26,069 nt of DNA from a virus, in the IMG/VR virus record IMGVR_UViG_3300020442_002765, positions 1 through 26,069 of that record. One strand, 5' to 3'. Positions 12,001 through 16,413 of the stretch are shown piece by piece (position 1 is the stretch's first letter; each line of letters opens with the position of its first letter). A model generated the notes under the pieces. The model had not been told where the DNA came from. It ran no database searches and saw only the letters and a list, made by a program, of their open reading frames with translations. Position numbers and translations under genes: made by a program.

Positions 12001-15000
12001 GCCAGTGTTACAAATTACAGGAGGCGGCGGCTCCGGCGCTACAGCTATTACTAAATTAGGTTCTGGAGGAAAAATTACAAGTATAGAAGTGACAAATCCA
12101 GGCTCAGGCTATATTATTGCTCCTACTTTGACAATACAAGGTTCGTTGTCTGACAACGGAACTCCTGCAAAATTAAGTTTAATAATAGGACAATCGTTAG
12201 CAAGATCTATACATACAATTATGAAACTGGATAGAGTGAGCGGAAAATATTTTATTACAACTTTAGATGAGACTGAAAATTTTGTAGGTAGCGGATCTAA
12301 ATATATATTTGATTTACAATGGCCTTTAGACATGGCATCAGCTAATATTAATGTATCTGTAGCTGGTGAAGAATTATTAACAAGTGAATACAAATATGAA
12401 AATGTTTTAGACAGAACAAAAGGATATGACAGATATAAAGGTAGAATAACACTTACAATGCCGGCGGCTGTTAGTTCTGCTATAGTAGTAACTTATAAAA
12501 AAGATGTAAATTTACTGCAAGCACAAGATAGAATTAATTTAATCTATGATCCACAAACAGGACAGTATGATAAAGATTTAAGCCAGCTTATGGATGGTAT
12601 TGATTATGGTGGTGTAGAAGTTAAAAGTTTTGACTTTGGCGGACCGAGTGGTTGGGACACTGCTCCTTGGTATACAGGATCTTATGATACATACGACACA
12701 ACTTATGAAGATGAAAAGTTTCTTAAAAAGTATGTAGAGTTAACCTTTAGTCAAAATGTAACAGTAAGTAAGTCAAGCACTTTGGTTCAAGATAATACAG
12801 GCGCAACTGGTATTGTTATTGCAGATGTTACAAATTCAGACAAGGTGGTTTTACAAACTACATTTGACATGGCATTCAACACTTCAGATGAAATTAGAAG
12901 TGATGATAGTACGCTTATATTAGCAAGTAATGAACAATCTAAACCTTCTTCTGTAAGCAATTATGTTGAATTAACAAATAATTTAGAAAACAGTGTATTG
13001 TATAATTTTTATAAAAATGATATAAGATTAGATGATCCTGATTGGACAGATGACTCAACACAGTTTGCAAATCCTAATGCTGTAATGAGAAGTATTGAAG
13101 GAGATGGAACAACTAAAAGAGTAATTCTTCCTAATATATCTTACGCATCAACTGACAATGTTGTTGTGCGAAAATCTACAAGTGACGGCAGTTTTTTACC
13201 AACAAATATAGACTATGATACAGTTATAAAAGGCGGAGATTTAAATTATTCTAACGCAAGAGGACTAAATCCTGAAGATATAAATGTAGATGGTGATGGA
13301 TTTACAACCCCAACTAACAGTAAAGGACCAGATGAGTTAGTGCCAGGATGGGTTCAAGATACAGTAGATATAAAAGTTTTTGAAAGACCTACTAATGGGG
13401 CAAGTCACATTATAAGCAGAAACTATACAGGTGATGGAACAACAACTGAGTTCGATATTGGTACTGCACCAATTACTGAATCTTCTACTTTTGTTAAAGT
13501 AGACAACAATATTAAAAAGATTACTACTGATTACATAATAGACTTTACAAATAATAAAATAAAATTTACGTCAGCTCCAGCAAATAATTCAAGAATTAAT
13601 TTTGTTACTCTAGAATACAGTGGATCTAATATATTAGATATAGACGAATTTACAGGTGATGGATCAACAGTAGACTTTTTAACAAATATTAGATGGACAG
13701 ATAATTTGTCTAGTCTTATTACAATAGACGGAAAACAGATAGAACATGTTTTAATTAAAAGTGACAATAGTTTTATCGCACCAGGTAATGTAGTAATCAG
13801 TTTTGCTGAACCCCCTGCAATAGACAAAGTAATTAGATACGCAATTTTTGAAGGAACAGTACAAAATTATAGTAGCGTTGTACTTGACACTTTTGTCCAT
13901 GACGGAAGCACAGCAACATTTACACTGACTCAAAGTCCGTTTACGCAAGAACCTCATGAATGGTTTACAATAGTAAAATTAAGAAATAAAATATTAAAAG
14001 CTGGATACAGTGAAAGATTTAAGGTTACTGATACAAGAGAATATAGATTAAGGCTTTACCAAGTTCCGTTGGGTAGTGTTAGTAATAATCAGCTTCGTGT
14101 ATTTTTGAATAATACAGAACTTACTTTTATTGATGACTGGACATTTAGTGCGGCGGATGCTTTTGATCCATTGTTGCCTTTAGATCAACAAACGGGCAGC
14201 ACTATAGTTTTAAATGATAATGTAGGTTCTACAGGAGATGTTCTAAAAGTATACATCACTGGTTATGATGATAGCACACAAGACTCCGGCGGAGAATATA
14301 AATTTGGATATTTTGATACAAATGGAGATTTTGTAAAAACTCCAGGAGTTCTACATCTTGGCCCAGACTATGCCGAAGGTGACGTTGTAGAAGTTTATCA
14401 ATTTAGTAATCATGATAGCCAAGGTATAGATAGACAAAGTTTTGATGTAGTTGAAAAGACAGATTTGTCACCAGGAGCTTTAGTAGGCGCCCAACAATAT
14501 CAAGTTGATGGTAGCACTGCTGAAATTAATTTAGTAACTGCACTTGAACCAGAAAGGCAATATGCTATCTTTCAAAATAACACAAGAATAGACGATCCTA
14601 ATTTTGATGGCAGTACTGTAGTAGCCAACGTAAATGCTAAATGTAAAACTGTTGAAGTTGAATCCACAACAAACGTTTTAAATATATCTGATTTAGGTAT
14701 AATAACAAATGCAGGTGATGTAATTAAAATTGTAGAAGTAGGAGCAGATGTTGTTCCAGACGAAAGTACAGATGATTGGTATGAATCAAGATTACTTCGA
14801 AATGGAGTTGTTCCGTTGAATAGTCCTGCTGTAGATGATCAATATGTTTGGGTTGTTAGAAATGGCTTTTTATTAGATCCGTCCGTGGATTATTATCTGT
14901 CAGAAGATAAATTATCTGTCAAAATTTTAGGCGGTTTAGACGAAAATGATACTGTAGAAACTATACATTTTAGTAATACTCTTTTGAGAAACAAATATGG

Positions 15001-15775
15001 TTGGAGACAATTTAAAGATATATTAAATAGAACACACTATAAAATAATTAATGGTAAAGAAGATATTAGACTTACACATGATTTACACTGGTATAGCAAA
15101 GAAATTATTCTAGAAAACACAGAATCTTTACCAAAACCTAACTCTCAAGATGGAAAACCAGGTGTCATATTTGTAGAAGGTGAACGCATAGAATATTTCA
15201 AAAAAGATAAACTAAAACTTACACAACTTCGTAGAGGCACATTGGGAACTGGTGTAAAAAATACATATACTAATGGGACAGAAATATATAATCAATCTGC
15301 TACTTTTACAATGCCATATAAGGATGAAACATTGACAACTGTGTTTACAGCTACTGGAGATAGCAGTGGGTTTACTTTAGATTTTGACCCAACAACATTG
15401 GCAGAGCAATATTCTGCTACTACTGGTAGAACCATAGATGCAACAGCATTTTTTGAAGTTTTTGTCGCTGGCAAGAGATTAAGAAAGACAACTTTAGAAT
15501 CTTATGAATTAAATACTTCAGCTAGGACAAATTATGCAACTACTGACGAAAAAATTTCGCAGGATTCTCCGGAAGGAGATGTAACTTTACCAGCAGAATT
15601 TACAATTAGAGACAGAAATGAACTTGTATTGTTACAGGAACCGGCAGAAAACGTTAAAGTAATTGTAGTAAGACGGGTAGGACAAACTTGGAATGATGCA
15701 GGGAAAACGTTAAGTAATAGTGATACGAATGTAGCAAGATTCTTGCGATCTACGCAGGTAGACTTGCCAAGATAA
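2..15775 (+). CDS. Giant modular virion structural protein (tail/fibre-associated), 5' partial
   Basis: The frame is open from base 2 to TAA at 15773-15775, giving at least 5,257 residues. No in-frame ATG lies in the first 286 bases. A TTG at 287 is not credible as a start, because the upstream codons read as good protein of the same style (SWNPNIDWDKF, EYYWLPTGP). In order it shows a cupredoxin-like domain, conserved segments including RPHTHPWEMLGF and FLYWTTQNWG, CBM5/12-like modules, a split FG-GAP-like propeller, several internal repeat families and a C-terminal tail (VEGERIEYF, QLRRGTLGTG, RFLRSTQVDLPR). From memory, these segments recur in giant structural proteins of T4-like marine phages; this was not searched. 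Likely role: an extended tail or baseplate-attached adhesin or scaffold on the virion surface. No catalytic motif is obvious. Its place ahead of fibre genes supports a structural role. The exact function is unknown. Confidence 0.85.
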   Translation, partial: TIIKDNLGNVNFYADYNDYINKLKILSTNTDNHSDVNSQEYYSWNPNIDWDKFVNFREYYWLPTGPITISVFGQTKEVQSTYSIEIKDNAGDPTYLFSPDGLTNNPTLTLYKGQTYRFSVNTPNYPISFVTSISFTPGRLPDQETTNTSLIYSNGITKYNLDGTISNDIWIDEGTIEFTVPDNAPEFIYYISKDDPNLSGLIRINDITENTEINVDSEIIGKQTYTTSTGVDLSNGMKCRFLGNVTPEKYASGEWYVEGVGDKIQLIKQEDLEVSGLFTDDITVEFDNQEFDYYPFSEALGFPSSKDYIVINRASKDGNLWSRYNRWFHRSVIEKSAEVNGQIANIDQASRASRPIIEFEKGLKLNNFGTFSKPNVNLIDTFTVDAFSYVEGAEGYNIDGINLTEGMRVLFTNDPDPLVKGRIFKVNFVKINNKTQISLIEESDTVPQLNETVLITQGDLNRGKYFYYDGAVWKEGQSKTSVNQQPKFDLFDDNDFSFSDKSKYESSLFAGSNIFSYTIGSGTNDPELGFPLTYRSIENSGDIVFNFNLLNESFTYTLNNALKSKNTDTGFLRKYSDRTNYTLQNGWSKASKDSTQNVIRQYTANANQSKFALDMYSDTSFIDSLWIRVFVNNKLKIKDLDFSITQDPNNESSVEFVQALSKDDVVIIKTRSNVPKNRNGFYELADNLEKNPLNKNINQFTLGEVNDHLRTIVEESDVFTGNFPGASNLRDIGNLSTLGKKFLKHSSPINLSLYHILDETSNVAKALSSARYDYGKFKRLFLETANTLGFDGPVRLHVDRILEELVKDKTNSMPYYFSDMIPLGGNKINSIEIEDADQQFFALSSTFQLDSPSTKAVQIYHNGLQLVEGKDYTFNSEGFAVVTATKQVGDTIEIIEYENTNGSYVPPTPTKLGLYPKFQPEIYTDDTVQNTAPDNPSGAYKFYGVAGPNQNGAGKLGWFYPLYATLSEAQARDTELGGTGQAHLHTFVGLQRQFYMPNTGSGHGLQDTQDYDEWVEGSPVIQGHDGSKVTAYKDYRDNLLLDLERRIYNNLKVQYDPTVFDIHEISKGLYRNNGIKKTDLDNSMISEFLSWLRLVDLEYTKHNYFDRQNQFTFNYRNTRYANTTEDCPGWWRQVYINAYDTDRPHTHPWEMLGFTIKPTWWETQYGSAPYTSNNLPLWEDLEAGIIRQPTFKIDKKYLRPGLINNIPVDAEGKLLSPNDSRLSLNLNILDADNSFSFGDGGPVETAWRRSSEYPFALIRSFVINRPSKTFATGFDRIRQKRNLADQIVYGDTGKQIILENIVYPTSIDDDNQVFTSGLINYIFDYQTALARDNLSKYKENLSNIRNQIGFKIGGFTDKNKFKLILDSRTPLNQGNVFVPDENYSIFLNSSFPTKEVTYSGIIVEKQVEGYYIKGYDNTNPVLNYFPPIPKTNDPLINVGGVSEPFVTWAENKTYVSGSVVKSGSSFYRTKETHTSTTSFDASFFVQIPSLPTVGGRDAFLRKDFAQELQRINYGHLYENIQDVVDFLLGYGRYLESLGFTFSQFREESYDVLDWQTSVREFLYWTTQNWGAGTVLSLSPGADKINFTSNYETPSNVLETFFGYSILKADGKVLPSTSLKFAKDNDNNFSVRTIDTEDGIYHIKIPLVSKEHVCLIDNYTVFGDVIYDVEPGYRQERIKVLGYRTSDWNGSLNIPGFIYDDAKITEWEAWKDYSIGDLVKYKEFYYSAKYKTPGTATFNDDDWARLESAPKAGLYANFDYKTNQFADFYDLDSDNFDSEQQRLAQHLIGYQKRKYLENIINDDVSQYKFYQGFISDKGTKNALTKLFDALASADKDSLEFYEEWAVKDGQYGASESFDEVEYKLEEKEFNLKPQPILLTDSITGQETDLIYRIPSYKTYLKSKNYNHKPFPTKLITKGYTKDSGYVNPEDVDFIVGQYSNLLSLDIDKILNGQYVWVGNVDFNWDVYQYVDTNYRIDSIITGTDSFTLKLNETPNDVKVGDILGIVQITSTSFDPLDSSQEVTFSTSTAKGFYKVKSVMLDKIEFESDDPPADFENADGIVTKFESVRATDIANANQIAERAMELGFKIWIDDEGNQKWTVIENTGKFDLLDTIGSKQTTPTNFGVAKSVDERNVILAIGAPEEENGKVYIYRRASESTNWALFQVLLPSPDICASGQKFGSSIELSKDGKYIIIGSPNASNVKTPFKGTYSGPTDYSAGDIVLYNQAYWSADNAIEGSEANIQFNSFANYNQIIYELNLDEENSEDIDSLLAGNFPFTNVTADHFLVRIPTAMYQGIGLEDEIFLHWNKLTNANQTQIDLVERQPFDGTIPYISKEYLETNHTVAEKIDTVLYVDQITNPPQIGDTVTTQGATATVVYTFSVGGSMTIYVNNTNGVFPLSNSLFIAGNDFIGEYESVAPSDTTFDASTQLGGYVFIRSSNPYTVGTTNKDSGRGLVVKNVVTDSSASNNYYYNSLDTATATVDSLNTDHSLVQVLSFQGAPGPGGSNDAFTPPYWVARAPKALTDTLSAGDTLEFYWNKLKKTVTTLTVTNPVTVVAGEILSQDNTAATCIVFESTTASNTIKVENVTGSFSTVDFLSGSQSGPLLVRPNSAPIVGTLIQPSNINLDYSLTNKEQTVFDVWDGYIDFRVTKTLDGEPFEPIPRYQYIGSNWVDTGAGQIVRDVTTGAEAEVMFYKRNFRDITIYVKNITGSWSKGDLFGDNAEIEFLALPGSQGFSGPNPDVFGRPDIYTIDRVMGQIQQTSLGYTPAGIGKLIVFDAATTINVPTTFEIKDVEYWMYKSSTVLGIPRLANVPGRNNLDWTEVYKVSATTNGNASSYTNEGMVSIFERFGQQYSVIHNIVSPQRKTNHYFGSKVALKLKDNLYRAFIGALDLVSTSNPGKIYFIKNGTENNNIYNWDYAKNKKFQGQFDPARNYYIGDIVYNDGSLFNATTNLTPGPFDATFWDSTDDMIDYVGFIPNDTGLKVINDSSLDSTIELTNMNDFGTDFDISNDGEVLITNVTYTDKPNVVAVYRNNNGQFGWSADINAPSTGAQFGKSIAIDTVGASIAISDPFDDSVKNDQGRVFLYRYNSKQNNWYLDQTISSPNNELGELFGNKIDYDGEHLVVNGKTSDNVKSTTFDNNLLTLDNDFTRLELKTIDSGIVYVYENIGNKLVYGHNLNYEKIINDVEYPVVDFGENLKVDKSHIYIGLPALASSPTEYGNVVNYRIPSNKIYTKIRETKETVDLDKIKRIILYNTKTKSLIKYLDYIDPIQGKVAGVAEENLSFKLYYDPASYNTASDTSVILDSSNSWHKNHVGELWWDLTNAKFYNAYQGDVSFSANNWSTLFDSNTIDIYEWVESKYLPSEWNNLADTDEGLAEGISGTARYSDTAYTLKRQYDEISQTFSNLYYFWVKDKKTIPDVEGRTLNANDVANLIANPASNNYEFVGLFTNDSFAAYNIEKYLENNDVAIGIQWWNIDKKDINIHNQYQIITDGLPSSKPNRDIEAKWIDSLVGYDLYGRLVPDPSLGEKQKYGTLNSPRQSWFVNRLEALKQFIERTNSVLEKELIVDSKSLLTLSTQDPAPSSVTNIFDTSVDTKADLNLLGVAKAKQATMSVTVKDGKIVEALILDPGRGYLTVPTYTISGIGSGAEFEFTLNSVGSISNVEIINPGVNYDENTSVTIRKFTVLVNADEEIQGKWALYERNFATSDWNRFKSQSYNTTLYWDYKDWYLTGYGPYTEPKFTVDLSYELSGLDDKINDIVKINNIGSGGWLLLRKIDNQSDVDYTVNYQTVGRQNGTIYFKQSLYNTNISFDGFDEISFDTKFYDSLPTTETRIIAGAIKNDLFIEELEVEYNKLFFASLRYILSEQLYVDWMFKTSFIKAKHNVGSLRKDLTFNNDNLPSYQDYIDEVKPFKTKLREYVSGYEKLEQSSNLSTDFDLPPKYDEISEKITTSNLKVVNGQVQGSDYNTTVYPGKNWKDNLGFIVKEIKIADGGSGYTSPPVLQITGGGGSGATAITKLGSGGKITSIEVTNPGSGYIIAPTLTIQGSLSDNGTPAKLSLIIGQSLARSIHTIMKLDRVSGKYFITTLDETENFVGSGSKYIFDLQWPLDMASANINVSVAGEELLTSEYKYENVLDRTKGYDRYKGRITLTMPAAVSSAIVVTYKKDVNLLQAQDRINLIYDPQTGQYDKDLSQLMDGIDYGGVEVKSFDFGGPSGWDTAPWYTGSYDTYDTTYEDEKFLKKYVELTFSQNVTVSKSSTLVQDNTGATGIVIADVTNSDKVVLQTTFDMAFNTSDEIRSDDSTLILASNEQSKPSSVSNYVELTNNLENSVLYNFYKNDIRLDDPDWTDDSTQFANPNAVMRSIEGDGTTKRVILPNISYASTDNVVVRKSTSDGSFLPTNIDYDTVIKGGDLNYSNARGLNPEDINVDGDGFTTPTNSKGPDELVPGWVQDTVDIKVFERPTNGASHIISRNYTGDGTTTEFDIGTAPITESSTFVKVDNNIKKITTDYIIDFTNNKIKFTSAPANNSRINFVTLEYSGSNILDIDEFTGDGSTVDFLTNIRWTDNLSSLITIDGKQIEHVLIKSDNSFIAPGNVVISFAEPPAIDKVIRYAIFEGTVQNYSSVVLDTFVHDGSTATFTLTQSPFTQEPHEWFTIVKLRNKILKAGYSERFKVTDTREYRLRLYQVPLGSVSNNQLRVFLNNTELTFIDDWTFSAADAFDPLLPLDQQTGSTIVLNDNVGSTGDVLKVYITGYDDSTQDSGGEYKFGYFDTNGDFVKTPGVLHLGPDYAEGDVVEVYQFSNHDSQGIDRQSFDVVEKTDLSPGALVGAQQYQVDGSTAEINLVTALEPERQYAIFQNNTRIDDPNFDGSTVVANVNAKCKTVEVESTTNVLNISDLGIITNAGDVIKIVEVGADVVPDESTDDWYESRLLRNGVVPLNSPAVDDQYVWVVRNGFLLDPSVDYYLSEDKLSVKILGGLDENDTVETIHFSNTLLRNKYGWRQFKDILNRTHYKIINGKEDIRLTHDLHWYSKEIILENTESLPKPNSQDGKPGVIFVEGERIEYFKKDKLKLTQLRRGTLGTGVKNTYTNGTEIYNQSATFTMPYKDETLTTVFTATGDSSGFTLDFDPTTLAEQYSATTGRTIDATAFFEVFVAGKRLRKTTLESYELNTSARTNYATTDEKISQDSPEGDVTLPAEFTIRDRNELVLLQEPAENVKVIVVRRVGQTWNDAGKTLSNSDTNVARFLRSTQVDLPR
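239..625 (+). other. Cupredoxin-like domain in the giant protein, copper ligands apparently missing
   Basis: The segment has the layout of the cupredoxin-like domains common in marine phage surface proteins: a strand containing LTLYKGQTYRFSVN, then a NYPISF stretch, then a final hairpin EFTVPDNAPEFIYYIS ending in SGLIRI. In copper-binding relatives the central stretch usually carries His (GHPF type) and the last hairpin Cys plus His (YYxCxxH type). Here these places read NYP, and YYIS followed by DDPN. That suggests a structural rather than metal-binding version. The fold call is by pattern only. Confidence 0.55.
2783..3058 (+). other. Probable inserted domain with AHLHTF/FYMPN motif in the giant protein
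   Basis: This roughly 92-residue segment contains GWFYPLYATLSEAQARD, GGTGQAHLHTF and QRQFYMPN. The pattern (PLY, A..A..D, HxHTF, YMP) occurs in many marine phage fibre and structural proteins as a small stand-alone module. It sits between LGLYPKFQPEIYTDDT and VIQGHDGSKVTAYKD. I believe those two are close neighbours in related giant proteins, so it reads as an insertion. The HxH pair could bind metal, but this is unproven. Confidence 0.45.
4334..4470 (+). repeat. CBM5/12-like module, copy 1
   Basis: The segment TWAENKTYVSGSVVKSG...FYRTKETHTS follows the CBM5/12 (chitin-binding type 3) layout: W, a short gap, Y..G..V, then an aromatic pair and a closing aromatic/acidic segment. Such modules often bind polysaccharide in phage fibres. 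This copy has S in place of the usual D after G, and FFVQI in place of the final Trp. Confidence 0.45.
5108..5250 (+). repeat. CBM5/12-like module, copy 2
   Basis: This is the best of the four copies: WEAWKDYSIGDLVKYKEFYYSAKYKTPG ending in DDDWARL, split here as WEAWKDYSIGDLV and KYKEFYYSA. It has the W..Y..GD.V.Y...YY.A and closing DW.RL pattern of CBM5/12-type modules, a known carbohydrate-binding fold. Binding is inferred from aromatic placement only. Confidence 0.6.
6623..6717 (+). repeat. CBM5/12-like module, copy 3, at the start of the propeller insertion
   Basis: The sequence GTYSGPTDYSAGDIVLYNQAYWSA carries the Y..GD.V.Y...YW.A core of CBM5/12-like modules; the first part reads GTYSGPTDYSAGD. 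It lies directly after the second FG-type propeller motif and begins the long insertion separating motifs 2 and 3. The closing DW segment is not clear, so it may be incomplete. Confidence 0.45.
6844..7627 (+). repeat. Internal duplication: two about 31-residue units inside the propeller insertion
   Basis: Residues at 6844-6936 (ADHFLVRIPTAMYQGIGL then EDEIFLHWNKL) and at 7535-7627 (PPYWVARAPKALTDTLSAGD then TLEFYWNKL) align with no gap over about 31 positions. They share a V-R/A-R-x-P-x-A core, a D-x-(I/L)-x-F/L pattern and an identical WNKL end. The pairing marks a duplicated domain; its function is unknown. Confidence 0.6.
8774..8902 (+). repeat. CBM5/12-like module, copy 4, between propeller motifs 3 and 4
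   Basis: The sequence FDPARNYYIGDIVYNDGS followed by LFNATTNLTPGPFD and TFWDST shows the Y..GDIV.....F.A...........FW pattern. It is placed in a loop between FG motifs 3 and 4, so it could display an extra carbohydrate-contacting surface from the propeller. Confidence 0.5.
10859..12144 (+). repeat. Paired GSGYT-type glycine-rich repeats
   Basis: Two pairs of half-repeats are seen. The first, at about 10859-11048, has ILDPGRGYLTVPTYTISG and IINPGVNYDENTSVTI. The second, at about 11953-12144, has IADGGSGYTSPPVLQITG and VTNPGSGYIIAPTLTIQG. The common unit is (I/V)xxPGSGYxxxPxxxIxG, followed by a GSGA linker. This type of repeat is common in phage and bacterial surface proteins and suggests a repetitive beta-structure. 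The Gly-rich linker gives a short GC-rich island near 12022-12045. Confidence 0.65.
13081..14600 (+). repeat. Run of GDGST-type fibre modules
   Basis: Repeated starts of the form (Y/F)xGDG(T/S)TxxF are seen: EGDGTTKRVIL (about 13098), YTGDGTTTEFDIG (13424), FTGDGSTVDFLTN (13650), FVHDGSTATFTLT (13891) and YQVDGSTAEINLV (14500). Each is followed by a V/I-x-V-(N/D)-N strand and a dY.id or similar hairpin (for example VKVDNNIKKI). This is a widespread phage fibre and tail beta-module. The tandem placement suggests an elongated shaft near the C-terminus of the giant protein. Confidence 0.6.
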
Positions 15776-15780
15776 ATAAC
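15771..15780 (+). promoter_or_regulatory. T4-late-like promoter motif (GATAAATAAC)
   Basis: ATAAATA at 15772-15778 matches the core of the T4-type late promoter (TATAAATA), recognised by RNA polymerase carrying the phage gp55-like sigma and stimulated by the sliding clamp. It overlaps the stop codon of the giant gene and lies 17 bases before the next ATG. The same GATAAATAA string recurs at 20377. The leader would be very short, with a TAGGAT ribosome-binding site at 15785-15790. Confidence 0.55.
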
Positions 15781-15795
15781 AATGTAGGATAAAAA

Positions 15796-16410
15796 ATGAC
15801 AGATGTATTAAAAGATAAAAGTGGTATACTTATAGAAGGGCATATAAAAATATATGACCCTAAAAGTAACGAAATTTTTGTGGATAAACGAAATGCTATA
15901 CATTATGAGAATATGAGTGTAGCACTAGCAAGAAGTATTGCAAACCAAGGACAAGGTTGGATCTACGAAATGAGTTTCGGAAACGGCGGTACAAATGTTG
16001 ATCCTACAGGAATTATTACATATTTAACACCTAATTCTACAGGTACAAATGCAAGTCTTTATAATCAAACTTATTCAAAAGTTGTAGATGACAGGAGTAT
16101 CAACAATGTTGATCCGGTGAGAAATAAAATTGATATAAGACATGTAAGCGGAACAAATTACACTGATGTGTTAGTAACGTGCTTGTTAGATTATGGTGAA
16201 CCGTCAGGCCAAGATGCATTTGATACAGCGTCAAGTGCCGCTAGTTTATATGTATTTGATGAATTAGGTTTACGTGGCTGGAATCCCGAAGGTACAGGTG
16301 ATTTACTAACACATGTTATTTTCCATCCTGTACAAAAAAGTTTGAATAGATTAGTACAAATAGATTATACTGTAAGAATTCAAAGTCTTTCAGGCTTAGT
16401 TGAGGAATAA
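15796..16410 (+). CDS. Virion structural protein, tail/baseplate type (204 aa)
   Basis: ATG at 15796 follows a TAGGAT Shine-Dalgarno sequence with good spacing. The protein has no signal peptide or membrane segment and looks beta-rich. Recognisable stretches are EGHIKIYDPKSNEIFVDKRN, WIYEMSFGNGGT, DPTGIITYLTPN and the C-terminal HVIFHPVQKSLNRLVQIDYT. I associate these with a conserved, functionally uncharacterised structural protein that follows the giant protein in T4-like marine phages; this is memory, not a search. Position between the giant gene and the fibre genes suggests a baseplate or fibre-attachment component. Four bases separate it from the first fibre gene, so they are probably co-transcribed from the late-type motif at 15771. 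Confidence 0.7.
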   Translation: MTDVLKDKSGILIEGHIKIYDPKSNEIFVDKRNAIHYENMSVALARSIANQGQGWIYEMSFGNGGTNVDPTGIITYLTPNSTGTNASLYNQTYSKVVDDRSINNVDPVRNKIDIRHVSGTNYTDVLVTCLLDYGEPSGQDAFDTASSAASLYVFDELGLRGWNPEGTGDLLTHVIFHPVQKSLNRLVQIDYTVRIQSLSGLVEE

Positions 16411-16413
16411 TAG

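Larger units (their letters stand above)
7075..12910 (+). repeat. Four copies of a 'TGAT...tiyVknvtGsF' beta-repeat
   Basis: Copies lie at about 7075-7225 (TTQGATATVVYT, MTIYVNNTNGVF), 7641-7809 (LSQDNTAATCIVFE, NTIKVENVTGSF), 8023-8166 (IVRDVTTGAEAEVMF, ITIYVKNITGSW) and 12739-12910 (LVQDNTGATGIVIAD, DKVVLQTTFDMAF). Each has a strand ending in a GAT-like turn, then a strand, then a VxNxTGsF-type strand followed by a small D/G turn. Three copies are clustered in the propeller insertion and the fourth is about 4.6 kb downstream. The role is unknown; probably a small beta-domain used as a spacer. Confidence 0.55.

Noticed and set aside
12022-12045. Short GC-rich island as a foreign insertion or structured RNA
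   Set aside because: It encodes the Gly-rich GGGGSGA linker of the GSGYT repeat. Glycine and alanine codons explain the composition.
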